NCBI GenBank assembly: GCA_001464665.1
Contig: LNDP01000015.1
Location: 62,001-126,000 of the forward strand
DNA: 64,000 nucleotides
Direction of reading: 5' to 3'
From: Acidobacteria bacterium Ga0074141
GTDB lineage: Bacteria > Acidobacteriota > Blastocatellia > Pyrinomonadales > Pyrinomonadaceae
Shown here one piece after another: positions 1-8,653 of the stretch (the first letter of the stretch is position 1; every line of letters starts with the position of its first letter). The translations under genes were made by a program, and so were the position numbers. The notes beneath the pieces are model-generated. The model did not search any database. It worked only from the letters and a program-made list of their open reading frames with translations, and had not been told where the DNA came from.

Positions 1-1233
1 ATCTTTCGGGTCCGATCGGTCAAAGACCTTGTTTCCTTCGACCCATGTTTCGAGGACGTTGGTGTAAACGCTCAGCGGATCACCGGAGAGTACGACCATG
101 TCGGCGTCCTTCCCAACCTCAAGCGAACCGACGCGGTCCTGAAGGTCCATCATTATCGCGTTCGCCATCGTTAGGGCATAAAGAGCCTTCTCACGCGACA
201 TTCCGACGCGGACTGCAAGGCCGGCAGAGCGGAGGAAGAGCCGAGAATCTGTTATCGAATCGTCGGTATGAAAGCCGGTCAAAGCCCCTGCCTTTTCGAG
301 TGCAACACCATTCTCAAACTTGATGTCCATCGTCTCAAGCTTTCCGCCGGGCGAATCGATGAAGATGATCGAAGCCGGAGCCTTTGCCGCGGCGATCTCT
401 TCGGCGACTTTCCATGCTTCTGAAACGTGCTGAAGAACGATTCGGAACCCGAACTCCTTCTGCAGCCGTAGAGCGGTGAGAATATCGTCATGCCGATGCG
501 TATGGAAATGTACAACGCGGGTGCCTTCCAGCACTTCAACAAGAGCTTCCATCGCAAGATCGCGAGCCGGCATCTTGCTTGCGTCGCCACCGGCCTTCTG
601 GATCTTGTCGCGATATTCGCGAGCCTTGATCAGCTGCTCACGGATGAGCGAAGCCGATTTCGCCCGAGTGCCTGGGAAGCTTCCGCCGCCTGAACGGATC
701 GAGTTCGTGCCATTGGCAAACTTCATCCCGCCCATGTATTTGCCGTTCTTATCGAGGATGAGAATGTCATCGATCTTCACGGCGTTATCCCGGAGCTTAA
801 GATATAGAGTTTGACCGCTGTTCAAATGGCCCGAGCCAGGCATCACGTTGACAGATGTAATTCCGCCGGACTGAGCACGCTGGATGCTCGCAGATCTAGC
901 ATTCAAAGAATCGAGTAGCCTGACCTCCGGTTGGATCGGCCCTGAGGCATCGGCACCAGCAGTTCCGCCGATATGGCTGTGGGTATCAACAAGTCCAGGC
1001 ATTATAACTTTGCCGGCCATGTCAACGACCCGAGCGCCTGCAGGTGTGCGGACGGAAGCAGACGGCCCGATGGCGGTGATCTTACCGCCTTGGACGACTA
1101 TAGTTCCGCTTTCGATCTCAGGACCTGTGATAGGGATGAGTCGCGCATTTGTAAAGGCAACCGGCTGCTGCTGTCCTAAAATCGGACACGCGAACAGCGC
1201 GGCTACACTAATCAGCCTTAGTAGTTTTCGCAT
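1..1233 (-). CDS. Secreted amidohydrolase (imidazolonepropionase-like), C-terminus cut by window edge
   Basis: Translating the minus strand from ATG at 1233 gives an open frame running off the left edge (about 411 residues seen). It starts with a signal peptide (MRKLLRLISVAALFACPILG, then QQQ). The amidohydrolase metal site is visible: a THSH motif near residue 89 after VIMPGLVD, HFHTHRHDD and QHVSEA in the middle, and the late metal-binding Asp in GFHTDDS. The last visible part, VGSLEVGKDADMVVLSGDP, is the typical urease/DHOase-like C-terminal beta-sandwich return. The family hydrolyses C-N bonds in cyclic amides, dipeptides or nucleobases with one or two metals. The substrate cannot be read here. 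The signal peptide places it in the periplasm or outside. Secreted amidohydrolases of this kind are common in Acidobacteriota and may be peptidases. Confidence 0.85.
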   Translation of the reverse strand, partial: MRKLLRLISVAALFACPILGQQQPVAFTNARLIPITGPEIESGTIVVQGGKITAIGPSASVRTPAGARVVDMAGKVIMPGLVDTHSHIGGTAGADASGPIQPEVRLLDSLNARSASIQRAQSGGITSVNVMPGSGHLNSGQTLYLKLRDNAVKIDDILILDKNGKYMGGMKFANGTNSIRSGGGSFPGTRAKSASLIREQLIKAREYRDKIQKAGGDASKMPARDLAMEALVEVLEGTRVVHFHTHRHDDILTALRLQKEFGFRIVLQHVSEAWKVAEEIAAAKAPASIIFIDSPGGKLETMDIKFENGVALEKAGALTGFHTDDSITDSRLFLRSAGLAVRVGMSREKALYALTMANAIMMDLQDRVGSLEVGKDADMVVLSGDPLSVYTNVLETWVEGNKVFDRSDPKD

Positions 1234-1485
1234 TTTTTTTGACCTCGTATGTGATTGCGGTTGCAACGGGAATATCAACTAAAGTGCAACGAAATCGTGT
1301 GACTGTCAAGAAAGCCCGCACTATATCGTGGGTTTCGTTCTTTGATTCGATCACTTCGATAAAATAAATCACCACCCCCAGCTCAAGAAACTCAAAGAGT
1401 TAACCGAATAATGGTGATTCATAACGCTTTGGCACAGAGGTTGACTATATAAACACTTGAAACTTCTTTTTGGGGGAGAGATATT

Positions 1486-1947
1486 ATGAAGAAACTAGTT
1501 ATAGTCTCAATTTTCTTTGCATTCATCTTCACGATGATCGTACCGGAATCGTACGGTCAGACGCGAAGAAAGAAGAAGAAGTATCCAGGGCTCGCGACCA
1601 ATATAGCGATCGTCGCCGGTAGTACGGCAGCAGGTGCTTTGATCGGTCGCGGACGTAACGGTGCGATGATCGGTGCCGGTGCCGGTTTACTTTACGCCTC
1701 AAGCCGTAAGGGAACTAAGCGCCGAGCATATAATTCCAACTATCGCCGTGGTGCGAAGATCGCCGGTGGTACGCTTCTCGGTGCCGGTACCGGTGCCTGG
1801 GTGGGCGGTAAGACCGGAATGGTCGTTGGCGGACTTGCGGGTGCAGGTGCAACGTATCTTTACACCAAGAACGGCAACCGCTACTATCGCGCAAACAATG
1901 GCCGGCAGTTTTACACTCGTAACGGAAAGCGTTACTACGTGAGGTAA
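1486..1947 (+). CDS. Secreted glycine-zipper protein
   Basis: A 153-residue protein with an N-terminal signal peptide ending near SYGQ, a Lys/Arg cluster (RRKKKK), then two Gly/Ala-rich hydrophobic blocks (about residues 42-67 and 85-120) with GxxxG spacing, typical of glycine-zipper outer-membrane-associated proteins. The C-terminus is rich in Tyr, Asn and Arg with repeated NGxRYY motifs (NGNRYY, NGRQFY, NGKRYY). A strong ribosome site (gggggag) lies 7-8 bases before the ATG. The gene stands alone and ends at its own terminator. Glycine zippers mediate membrane-helix packing. A specific role is not readable. Confidence 0.75.
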   Translation: MKKLVIVSIFFAFIFTMIVPESYGQTRRKKKKYPGLATNIAIVAGSTAAGALIGRGRNGAMIGAGAGLLYASSRKGTKRRAYNSNYRRGAKIAGGTLLGAGTGAWVGGKTGMVVGGLAGAGATYLYTKNGNRYYRANNGRQFYTRNGKRYYVR

Positions 1948-1970
1948 GGTCGTTTGATCTTTTTGAACTA

Positions 1971-1998
1971 AGGCGGGCATTTCGGCGCCCGCCTTTTC
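1971..1998 (+). terminator. Rho-independent terminator after glycine-zipper gene
   Basis: Stem ggcgggc (1972-1978) pairs with gcccgcc (1987-1993) around an 8-nt loop and is followed by tttt. It sits 24 bases after the stop codon of the glycine-zipper gene and touches the 3' end of the convergent kinase gene. Confidence 0.8.
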
Positions 1999-3757
1999 AT
2001 TTGGCGATGGGAATTTCGACGACCACCTCGGCACCGCCTTTCTCGGCTGAACGGATCTCGATCGTACCGCCATGGGCAGTCACGATGCCGTAGCAGACGG
2101 CAAGGCCGAGCCCGGTGCCTTTTCCGGCAGGCTTGGTCGTAAAGAATGGATCGAAGGCATTTCGAGAGACCTGTTCGTCGAATCCGCTGCCTGAATCCGC
2201 TACGGTCAATCGCAAAGCATTACCCGAATGCGCGGCGTTGATCTCCAATACGCCGCCGTCCTGCATCGCATCGCGGGCGTTAAGCAATAGATTTAGGAGG
2301 ACCTGTTGTAACTGGCTCGCATCGGCCATTATCTGCGGTAGTTCATCTGAGACACTCGACCGGATCTCAAGCCGGCTAAAGCTTGCATCGTAATTCGCAA
2401 GCTGAAGTGCCGAATTCACGACATCCTTTACATTTACCAATGAACGGCCCGGCGGTCGGCTCCGCGAGAAGTCTGTGAGGTCGTGCGTCACCCGTTTGAT
2501 CCGCTCGATCTGTGCGGCGATGAGGTCGAGGTCCTCGTTCGTTTCCGGATCGTTATCTTTGCGGGAGCGTATAAGTTGAATAAGCGACGAGATGGAAGCT
2601 AACGGATTATTGACCTCATGGGCGACACCTGTAGCAAGTGTTCCCATCGCGGCCAGCCTGTCCGCTCGTTGAAGTTGCTCGTTCATACGCCGCAGCCGTT
2701 CAAGATCCTCGGCCATCTTTCGGCTCATTTCATTAAACGATGAAGCGAGAAGCCCGATCTCGTCATTGCTTTTTCTGAGGTCGGCCTCCGCACCGTACCG
2801 TCCATTTGTGACTTCGATCGCGGCAAGAGTTATCCGCTGAAGCGGCCGCGAGACCGAACGAACGACCATCAGCAGTAGTAGCAGGTTCGGGACAAGTGCC
2901 GAGATGATGCTGAAGATCAAAAACTTCTCCCAGGCAAAGGAAGTCATCCCATCGCGAAATGCCCACCAAGCGATCGGCACCTGAAAGATGAAAAACGATG
3001 GTACGGCAACCGCTGCAATGCTCACGGCGATCTTATAAGTGATCGGGAAAAGTCTAAATTGATCGAGAGTCGTTTGCAGCGAGAGCAGCTTGAAATTCGT
3101 TATTGCGTAGGCATAGATAAGAACTCCGGGAATGACGAACAACGAACTGAAAGGCAATAGCTCATAGCGGTCAAAGTAGGGAAGTATTAGATTCGCGAGT
3201 GTTTTTAGGACGCCGGTAATCGCGAGTGCAAGGATAATGGCTCCGAGCTGCTTTGCCCGCTGGGTGCCGGCATAGAGCCGATATTTCCGTGCGAGCACCG
3301 CGAACCCATAAAAGAACAGAAAGTAAATGTAGCCTACAAAAATGTAAGCGAGCGGCGAAAGTGCAATGGAGAAACTATCGTCGGCAAGTTCGATCGATTC
3401 CCACAGATAGCCGAGCAAAGCAGCCGGTATAAAGATCAGGCCTGGAGCGAAGAATACCGCCGCTTTCTCCCTCGGAATACGATTGTTTTCCGGAAAGACC
3501 CAAGCAAAGATGACAAGTGCGTATTGAAGGAACAGGGCAGTCGCAAAGCTTGCCGCTGCCCACCAGCCGGCTCCGAATGCGGGGTCGTTGAAGTTCCAGA
3601 AAACAAGGTCCTTTGTGGTCCAAAAGGCGAGAAACGCAATGAACGCACCGAACGTCTGATTTGCTCGGCTCCGTGGGTCATTCACAAAAACGAAAAACCC
3701 GAGCAGAACGAGTAGGATCACGACCGCGAGCTGAAAGAATGCGAACATCAAGAGCAT
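1997..3757 (-). CDS. Multi-pass membrane sensor histidine kinase
   Basis: A 586-residue kinase. Residues 1-300 hold about eight or nine hydrophobic segments, resembling 7TM-type sensor regions rather than a periplasmic sensor. A HAMP-like linker follows ([20 protein letters not shown]). The HisKA box is [14 protein letters not shown] with phospho-acceptor His380. The ATPase domain shows the N box (LLNARDAM), G1 (DSGSGF), F box (FDPFFTTK) and G2 (GKGTGLGLA). The E-V-N-N-P H-box resembles NtrB/PAS-type kinases that partner NtrC-like regulators. No response regulator lies beside it, so it is an orphan kinase here. Initiation could be at ATG 3757 or ATG 3748; neither has a clear ribosome site. 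Confidence 0.92.
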   Translation of the reverse strand: MLLMFAFFQLAVVILLVLLGFFVFVNDPRSRANQTFGAFIAFLAFWTTKDLVFWNFNDPAFGAGWWAAASFATALFLQYALVIFAWVFPENNRIPREKAAVFFAPGLIFIPAALLGYLWESIELADDSFSIALSPLAYIFVGYIYFLFFYGFAVLARKYRLYAGTQRAKQLGAIILALAITGVLKTLANLILPYFDRYELLPFSSLFVIPGVLIYAYAITNFKLLSLQTTLDQFRLFPITYKIAVSIAAVAVPSFFIFQVPIAWWAFRDGMTSFAWEKFLIFSIISALVPNLLLLLMVVRSVSRPLQRITLAAIEVTNGRYGAEADLRKSNDEIGLLASSFNEMSRKMAEDLERLRRMNEQLQRADRLAAMGTLATGVAHEVNNPLASISSLIQLIRSRKDNDPETNEDLDLIAAQIERIKRVTHDLTDFSRSRPPGRSLVNVKDVVNSALQLANYDASFSRLEIRSSVSDELPQIMADASQLQQVLLNLLLNARDAMQDGGVLEINAAHSGNALRLTVADSGSGFDEQVSRNAFDPFFTTKPAGKGTGLGLAVCYGIVTAHGGTIEIRSAEKGGAEVVVEIPIAK

Positions 3758-3804
3758 TCTAAGCCCGCAGCCTCGATAGCGGAAACTCGCGTCCCCGGAC
3801 AGGC

Positions 3805-4533
3805 CTAGTCGATCTCGATCTTGAAGTTAAGGCCGATAGCGTTTATGTACTTTGGAAGTCCGCCCGAATTATAGCGATTCAGGTAAAAAATTTCAGCCGA
3901 AAAATTGGAGGTCACTTTACGTTCGATCCCGATCGAAATCTCATTTCGAAAAAATCGGCCTTCGCGAAAATCGTAGAAGATTTCGTCTGCTACGAATGGC
4001 GAGAAAATCGTTTGACCATCTTTCTTGACGGGGTGCTTTAGCGTAATGCGGTTGCGGTAGCGAACTGTGTCTTGCCGGCTGTGACGAAACCTGTATTCGA
4101 CCCGATTACGGTTTTTAATTGACAGTTCTCTGTATTTAAGGGAAATCGTCGTGTCGAGGCGCACCCGATGTTCCAGATCCTTTCGCCCCGGAAACTGCTC
4201 AGCATATTTGTAGATATACGTAGGTGTGATCGAGACGTATTTATTTATCCGCTTTTCAAAGCCGATCCCGACCCGCTCGTCAACAGGGTAAAGCTTGTTG
4301 CGGCCAAGGCGGATGCTGCCGATCAATAGCAGCGACAGGTCATTGTACTCCTTGTCATTCGCATCGCGTTTCTTGACCAGCGGGATATTTACTGCAGTTT
4401 CGCTCCAGACCTGAAAGTCACGCTCGCCCGAGGTCGACTGAGCGAAGGCAGTCGCGGTAAGTACCAAAAGGCAAACAAATAGAAAGAGAAAGGGCTTTAT
4501 GGGTTTGGTGTAACGTTCCACGTTCTCGCTCAC
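3805..4533 (-). CDS. DUF2490-like outer-membrane beta-barrel protein
   Basis: A 242-residue secreted protein. After a signal peptide (hydrophobic core FLFLFVCLLVLTATAF, cleavage after AQ) come alternating amphipathic strands with many Arg and Tyr residues, such as RNRVEYRFRH and IGLNFKIEID at the C-terminus, which suit a small outer-membrane beta-barrel. The pattern (FQVWSE near the start, RxxRVEYRFR in the middle, YNSGG near the end) matches DUF2490 proteins as I know them. Function unknown. It lies 47 bases upstream, in transcription order, of the sensor kinase gene and could be co-transcribed with it. Confidence 0.65.
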   Translation of the reverse strand: MSENVERYTKPIKPFLFLFVCLLVLTATAFAQSTSGERDFQVWSETAVNIPLVKKRDANDKEYNDLSLLLIGSIRLGRNKLYPVDERVGIGFEKRINKYVSITPTYIYKYAEQFPGRKDLEHRVRLDTTISLKYRELSIKNRNRVEYRFRHSRQDTVRYRNRITLKHPVKKDGQTIFSPFVADEIFYDFREGRFFRNEISIGIERKVTSNFSAEIFYLNRYNSGGLPKYINAIGLNFKIEID

Positions 4534-4608
4534 ATCGGAGTCTTAACGACGCGCGGAATGTTAACACAAAGTTACAAGCATGTTACAAGTCGACGTAGGC
4601 GAAATGCT

Positions 4609-5244
4609 TCACGATCCGAGAAAAAGGGCAGCTGCGGTGCCGGAAATCCCAGCTGCTAACGGGATAAAGCGCTTGACGGCGATCTTCCCATCATCAGCGG
4701 CGAGACTATGAACAGCCGCAAACAAAGGAAGTGCAGCCGCGGCAACAGCTCCACCGATGAAGGCTCCAACGAACGCTCCGAATACGAACAAGAATATGCC
4801 GCCGGCAGCTCCGGAAACAATCCCCCAAGCGGCACCGAGGATGGGAATGAACAAGAGCGAGCGAATGAACCCGGACGCGAGAATATTGTCTAGCGATCGA
4901 GCAACAACACCGCCGGTCAAAAAGCCCACTGCTCCGGTCACGGCGGTCGCTAGAGCAGCCAGCAAAAGAACTGCCGGGTTTGGAGAAGAGGTATCCATCA
5001 CAAACAATCGCACAAGAATCGCCGCGGTCGGCACCGTGCCGATCGCAAGGCCAAAGTATTTGATGGATGCCGTGAGGTCGAGTTCCCGGTTTATAAAGCT
5101 TAACGCTTTGGGCGCATTACCGGTTGCGATGGCAAGTTCATTGGCAGCATTGCGAAGCTCGTCGATCCGCCTTTCGTAATCAAGGTCGTCGCCGGCCATA
5201 AGAGGTGAAAGAGCGCTTTCGTCAACCTGCGTTATCGTTTCCAT
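4609..5244 (-). CDS. Membrane protein of unknown function
   Basis: I do not recognise this 211-residue protein. A soluble acidic N-terminal part of about 60 residues (RRIDELRNAANELA looks helical) precedes four to five Gly/Ala-rich transmembrane helices from about residue 62 to the end, including a GxxxG-rich stretch (GAFVGAFIGGAVAAAA). Its start overlaps the end of the upstream gene by 23 bases, so the two are probably translationally coupled. No catalytic motif is visible. Confidence 0.6.
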   Translation of the reverse strand: METITQVDESALSPLMAGDDLDYERRIDELRNAANELAIATGNAPKALSFINRELDLTASIKYFGLAIGTVPTAAILVRLFVMDTSSPNPAVLLLAALATAVTGAVGFLTGGVVARSLDNILASGFIRSLLFIPILGAAWGIVSGAAGGIFLFVFGAFVGAFIGGAVAAAALPLFAAVHSLAADDGKIAVKRFIPLAAGISGTAAALFLGS

Positions 5245-5914
5245 ATGAACTCCCCGATATGATGACGGCGTTGTGCCCGGCAGTTGCTTGCTGTAGCTCG
5301 ATGACCGTGCGATCGGTCAATAGCTCGTCGGCCAACGCCGATCCGGCGACCTCCGGAGCCCTGAGCCGGAGCGTTTCTCTCAGATCATCGGCCGAACGTC
5401 GTGCGTGGATCGTGACCCGCCGCGCGTTCCGGCGGGCGAGGCACATGCTTGCAAGACCCGGATTTGGATGTCCCGCAACCGTAAAGATCTCGGCATTGAT
5501 TTGCTGCACCGCAAAGTTCTCGTGGCTCGCAAGTCGAAGGCCGACAAACCGATCGATCGCGTCAAAAAGCTCCTTTCGTAAAGCAAAGCGGCGGTCCTCT
5601 GACCTTTCGATATGACCTTCGACTGCCGATCTCAATGATGTTGCATTGCGAGTGATACGTGAATCCGATGTATTACGCGTATCGAAGGTAGAGGCAGTAA
5701 TCAAAACAGGTTTTCGCTTGTATAGCAGAATGCCCAAACAGATCGGCCAAAGACCGAAACCGACGAATGCTTTTCCGAATGTTGAGAAAGTAGGTCTTGA
5801 CTTCTCGGCTTGAAGCAGCAAATAGACCCCGACTGGGGATCCAAGAGCAAGATAGGCAAGAATGATATCAATGGCCATCGCGGTATACGCGGCAAGTATC
5901 GTTCCTGCGTCCAA
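5222..5914 (-). CDS. Membrane-anchored protein of unknown function
   Basis: I do not recognise this protein of up to 230 residues. Two N-terminal hydrophobic segments (about residues 7-35 and 45-65) are followed by a soluble, Arg-rich region of about 160 residues. The start is uncertain: the frame opens with TTG at 5914, and an in-frame ATG at 5878 begins MAIDIILAYL; neither has a clear ribosome site. The 3' end overlaps the next gene by 23 bases, suggesting a coupled two-gene unit of membrane proteins. Confidence 0.55.
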   Translation of the reverse strand: MDAGTILAAYTAMAIDIILAYLALGSPVGVYLLLQAEKSRPTFSTFGKAFVGFGLWPICLGILLYKRKPVLITASTFDTRNTSDSRITRNATSLRSAVEGHIERSEDRRFALRKELFDAIDRFVGLRLASHENFAVQQINAEIFTVAGHPNPGLASMCLARRNARRVTIHARRSADDLRETLRLRAPEVAGSALADELLTDRTVIELQQATAGHNAVIISGSSYGNDNAG

Positions 5915-6130
5915 CGTGTCCGGTTGCCTGCTCCCGTTACGTCTTAGTTAACGAGAAGCAAAGGCTTTAACAATAATTTGGGAACCTAGGGCCTTGTGAA
6001 TTCGTAAGGCAAAAATAGGGAAATCGCAAGAAATTGGTGAAACCGGTTCGCAAAATGCGAAATTTCCTCGGTTATCACAAAACTTTTAGCGATTATGCAA
6101 AAACTTCGATTTCAGTCGTTCTTATGGTAT

Positions 6131-6146
6131 TGGCACGGTGATTGCA
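6131..6146 (+). promoter_or_regulatory. Sigma-54 (RpoN) promoter
   Basis: The sequence TGGCACG-GTGA-TTGCA matches the sigma-54 consensus TGGCACRNNNNTTGCW at every defined position, with GG (-24) and GC (-12) correctly spaced. Transcription would begin near 6157-6159, about 70 bases before the ATG of the small basic gene at 6228. A perfect inverted repeat, ttcgc-aaaat-gcgaa (6047-6061), lies about 70-85 bases upstream, a usual position for an enhancer-binding-protein site. The promoter match is direct; the enhancer role is inferred. Confidence 0.8.
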
Positions 6147-6227
6147 GAATGTAATAGCGGGCAATCAAGTTGGCCAAAGAGTTTTGGGAATATTTTTACC
6201 GAGATTGGGATTAACAGGATTAAAGCA

Positions 6228-6443
6228 ATGAAGGATAGAAAGGTCAAGGTCATTAAGAAAGCGGCGTTTGAGGCATCGGCGGCTAAGAATATCAAACAAC
6301 CTACAAAAGCCCGCGATGCCGCCCGGGACGCGGTTAAGACAGTCTCTGCGTGGGTGAGTGATTTCCAATCGCGTAAGAGCGAGGAGACCTACATCGCATT
6401 CGAAAAGCTTTTTGCTCAAAGCCCGAGAGCCTCAGAAGGCTAA
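6228..6443 (+). CDS. Small basic protein behind a sigma-54 promoter
   Basis: A 71-residue, Lys/Arg/Ala-rich protein (MKDRKVKVIKKAAFEASAAK at the start) with a predicted amphipathic helical middle (ARDAARDAVKTVSAWVSDF) and no membrane segment. I chose ATG 6228 because aggat lies upstream and because the longer frame would begin at 6138, inside the sigma-54 promoter and upstream of the expected transcript start. The gene is monocistronic, between a sigma-54 promoter and its own terminator. The family is unknown to me. Size and charge suit a nucleic-acid-binding or stress-type small protein, but this is a guess. Confidence 0.65.
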   Translation: MKDRKVKVIKKAAFEASAAKNIKQPTKARDAARDAVKTVSAWVSDFQSRKSEETYIAFEKLFAQSPRASEG

Positions 6444-6479
6444 CCCAAACGAGATAAGATCCCCTTAATACCTATACTT

Positions 6480-6506
6480 AAGCCGGCATGTGACCGGCTT
6501 TTTTCT
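6480..6506 (+). terminator. Rho-independent terminator
   Basis: Stem agccgg (6481-6486) pairs with ccggct (6494-6499) around catgtga, followed by a T run. It closes the small sigma-54-controlled gene before the SDR gene. Confidence 0.75.
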
Positions 6507-6591
6507 TTTCTTGGCTATTGACCTTTTGCAACAATTCAATCCGTATTGCTATCCTAAGCGTTCTAAATATATACGGAATCCCCAAAAAACA

Positions 6592-7353
6592 ATGAAGGAC
6601 AAGGTTGCGATCGTAACCGGTGCCAGCAGCGGTATCGGCAAGGCCACGGCGGTCAAATTTGCTCAAGAAGGCGCGACGGTCGTTGCCGTCGGACGGAATG
6701 AGGCGGGTTTCAGCGAGCTTCGCGAAGAGGTTCGTGAACTGACAGGTACCCTGCGCGTTCACCTCGCAGACCTGACGGAACAATCGCAGATCGACCGACT
6801 CGTCTCCGAAACCGTGCAGCATTGCGGTCAAATTGACGTTTTGGTCAATGCCGCCGGCATCATTCGCTCGGGCACGCTTGCAGACACATCGGTTGATGAT
6901 CTGGACAAGTTGATGGGCATAAATCTCCGCTCTGTTTATTATTTAATGCAAAAAGTTTTGCCTTTTTTGGAAAAAACGAGCGGAAATATCGTCAACATCT
7001 CAAGCATTGCAGGTTCGAGGGCATTTCCGGGCGTGATGGCCTACTGCATTTCGAAAGCGGCGGTCGATCAATTAACACGTTGCGCGGCCCTGGAACTTGC
7101 TGAAAAGGGCATCCGGGTGAACGCTGTCAATCCGGGAGTGGTAGTTACGAACCTGCACAAACGGGGTGGAATGTCCGAGGAGGCTTACGAGGCCTTTCTC
7201 GAGAACGCAAAACGGACACATCCACTTGGGCGGCCCGGCGAGGCGAGCGAGGTGGCCGAGTTGGTCGCGTTTCTCGCTTCGGAAAAAGCGGGCTGGATCA
7301 CGGGCGTAACATACGAGATCGACGGCGGGCGGGGCCAGACGTGCCTCCGATGA
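6592..7353 (+). CDS. Short-chain dehydrogenase/reductase (SDR, FabG-like)
   Basis: A 253-residue classical SDR. The N-terminal Rossmann nucleotide-binding motif is TGASSGIG (residues 9-16); NAAG (about 86-89) follows; the catalytic tetrad is Asn111, Ser138, Tyr151 and Lys155 (YCISK). The C-terminal WITGVTYEIDGG is standard for the family. It should oxidise or reduce an alcohol/carbonyl substrate with NAD(P)(H) in the cytoplasm. The substrate is unknown. ATG 6592 was chosen because the conserved MKDKVAIVTG begins there; the longer upstream frame runs through the preceding terminator. The MBL gene follows after 21 bases and is likely co-transcribed. Confidence 0.93.
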   Translation: MKDKVAIVTGASSGIGKATAVKFAQEGATVVAVGRNEAGFSELREEVRELTGTLRVHLADLTEQSQIDRLVSETVQHCGQIDVLVNAAGIIRSGTLADTSVDDLDKLMGINLRSVYYLMQKVLPFLEKTSGNIVNISSIAGSRAFPGVMAYCISKAAVDQLTRCAALELAEKGIRVNAVNPGVVVTNLHKRGGMSEEAYEAFLENAKRTHPLGRPGEASEVAELVAFLASEKAGWITGVTYEIDGGRGQTCLR

Positions 7354-7374
7354 CGCCCGATCGGGGATAGGGAT

Positions 7375-8148
7375 TTGAAGCTAAGACTTCTTCCAAGTTC
7401 ATTTGACGAGAATGGCGTCTATTCGGCCGGCCAGCACCTGACTTCGTTTTTGATCGATGATCGCGTCGCACTCGATGCGGGAAGCCTTGCAATGGCCGCC
7501 AGCGAAGCGGATCGCCGCTCCGTTCGCGATATCATTCTGACCCATGCCCATCTCGATCACATCGCCGGTCTGCCGCTATTCATCGATGACCTTTTTGCCT
7601 CCCTTACAGAGCCGATACGGATCCACGCAACTGCTGATGTTATCGAGGTCCTCGAACGCGATGTCTTCAATTGGTCGGTTTATCCGCGGTTTTCGGAACT
7701 GCAGAATGATAATGGGCCGGTGATGGAATATCGGCCCTTTGAACTCGGTGCCCGATTCAATATCGGCGGCCTGACCTTTTCGTCGATCCCCGTCGACCAC
7801 AAGGTGCCATCGTCGGGCTTTGTCATCGATGACGGCAGCTCGGCGATCGCATTTTCAGGCGATACATCCAGTTCGTCGGCGTTTTGGGCGAAGGTGAATG
7901 AACGAGATGACCTGAAGGCAGTTCTTATCGAATGTGCATTTCCGGATCGGATGTCGGAACTCGCCGAGGCCTCACATCATTTCACCCCTGAAACTTTGAA
8001 GGTCGACCTTGGGCTGCTCAAACTTGATGTGGAGGTTTGCATAATAAACATCAAGCCGATGTATCGAAGCGAGGTGATCGACGAGTTGCGGGCGACCCTT
8101 GACCGGGACGTGACGATCATTGAGCCCGTCAGGCAATATCATTTCTGA
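7375..8148 (+). CDS. MBL-fold hydrolase, class II cyclic-nucleotide phosphodiesterase-like
   Basis: A 257-residue metallo-beta-lactamase-fold protein. The metal site THAHLDH (His57, His59, Asp61, His62) follows an LDAG motif. Later ligands are plausible at PVDHKVPS and SGDTS. The phrase ILTHAHLDHIAGLPLFIDD closely resembles class II 3',5'-cyclic-nucleotide phosphodiesterases (CpdP / PDE1 type), so hydrolysis of cAMP or cGMP is the best inference; another MBL phosphoesterase cannot be excluded. The start is TTG at 7375, the only option before the conserved N-terminus, with gggatagggat just upstream. Its 3' end overlaps a convergent gene by 10 bases. Confidence 0.8.
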   Translation: MKLRLLPSSFDENGVYSAGQHLTSFLIDDRVALDAGSLAMAASEADRRSVRDIILTHAHLDHIAGLPLFIDDLFASLTEPIRIHATADVIEVLERDVFNWSVYPRFSELQNDNGPVMEYRPFELGARFNIGGLTFSSIPVDHKVPSSGFVIDDGSSAIAFSGDTSSSSAFWAKVNERDDLKAVLIECAFPDRMSELAEASHHFTPETLKVDLGLLKLDVEVCIINIKPMYRSEVIDELRATLDRDVTIIEPVRQYHF

Positions 8149-8378
8149 AGCGTGACTGGAGCCGGTCGAAGGAAATTGATCGGCTCGAACGAGCTTTGCC
8201 GGTGTTCATCCGGAAAGTCATAAAGTTTGACCCGGCCGTTTGGGCGGACCTCTTTAACCTTGAAGGTTCGCTCGTCGCGGGTCTTCCCGGGCATTATTTC
8301 GGCTCGGAAAGTGACCAGCATCTCGGGCCGTGCCCAGATGTGCTTCTTGATCGGTTCCTGTTTACGTTTACTAAACAT
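8139..8378 (-). CDS. Small conserved-looking protein of unknown function
   Basis: A 79-residue basic protein beginning MFSKRKQEPIKKHIWARPEM and containing VTFRAEIMPGKTRDERTFKV and FEPINFLRPA. It looks like a small soluble beta-rich domain. The start ATG 8378 lies inside the stop region of the upstream 57-residue gene (ATGTTTAG overlap), which supports translational coupling and rules out the longer in-frame extension, as that part overlaps the upstream gene in another frame. I do not recognise the family. Confidence 0.6.
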   Translation of the reverse strand: MFSKRKQEPIKKHIWARPEMLVTFRAEIMPGKTRDERTFKVKEVRPNGRVKLYDFPDEHRQSSFEPINFLRPAPVTLQK

Positions 8379-8544
8379 CTGAATTGTCTTCCGTCGGGGT
8401 CTTGTGTTTGTGCTTGCTCTTTCGGCCCGAAGGATAGAGCTTTTCCGCCGGTTTGTTCGGGTCGATCTTACGGCTCGGCGGTGCGGTCGGCTTCCTGATC
8501 GATTCAAAGATCGACGTCCGCTTCTTTTTCCTTCCCTTGGTCAC
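8371..8544 (-). CDS. 57-residue Lys/Arg-rich small protein
   Basis: The minus strand from GTG at 8544 to TAG at 8371 encodes MTKGRKKKRTSIFESIRKPT followed by a Pro/Lys/His-rich tail (APPSRK, GRKSKHKHK) ending DNSDV. Very high positive charge and no hydrophobic segment suggest a nucleic-acid- or ribosome-associated protein. It overlaps the next gene by 8 bases in an ATGTTTAG arrangement, a hallmark of coupling. A TATAAT box lies 10 bases upstream of the GTG, so the transcript may be nearly leaderless. The family is unknown to me. Confidence 0.55.
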   Translation of the reverse strand: MTKGRKKKRTSIFESIRKPTAPPSRKIDPNKPAEKLYPSGRKSKHKHKTPTEDNSDV

Positions 8545-8653
8545 AGCGAGCGGTATTATAGCAGAGGACGCAAGTACTTTGGTGCACCAAACCGCGATGA
8601 GGAAATGACAACATTGACTAAATGGCCGAAACGATACAGTATTTACGTCTGAA

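Noticed and set aside
1430-1450. Sigma-54-like sequence TGGCAC-N5-TTGAC before the glycine-zipper gene
   Set aside because: The essential -12 GC is GA here, unlike the full match at 6131. It is too weak to call.
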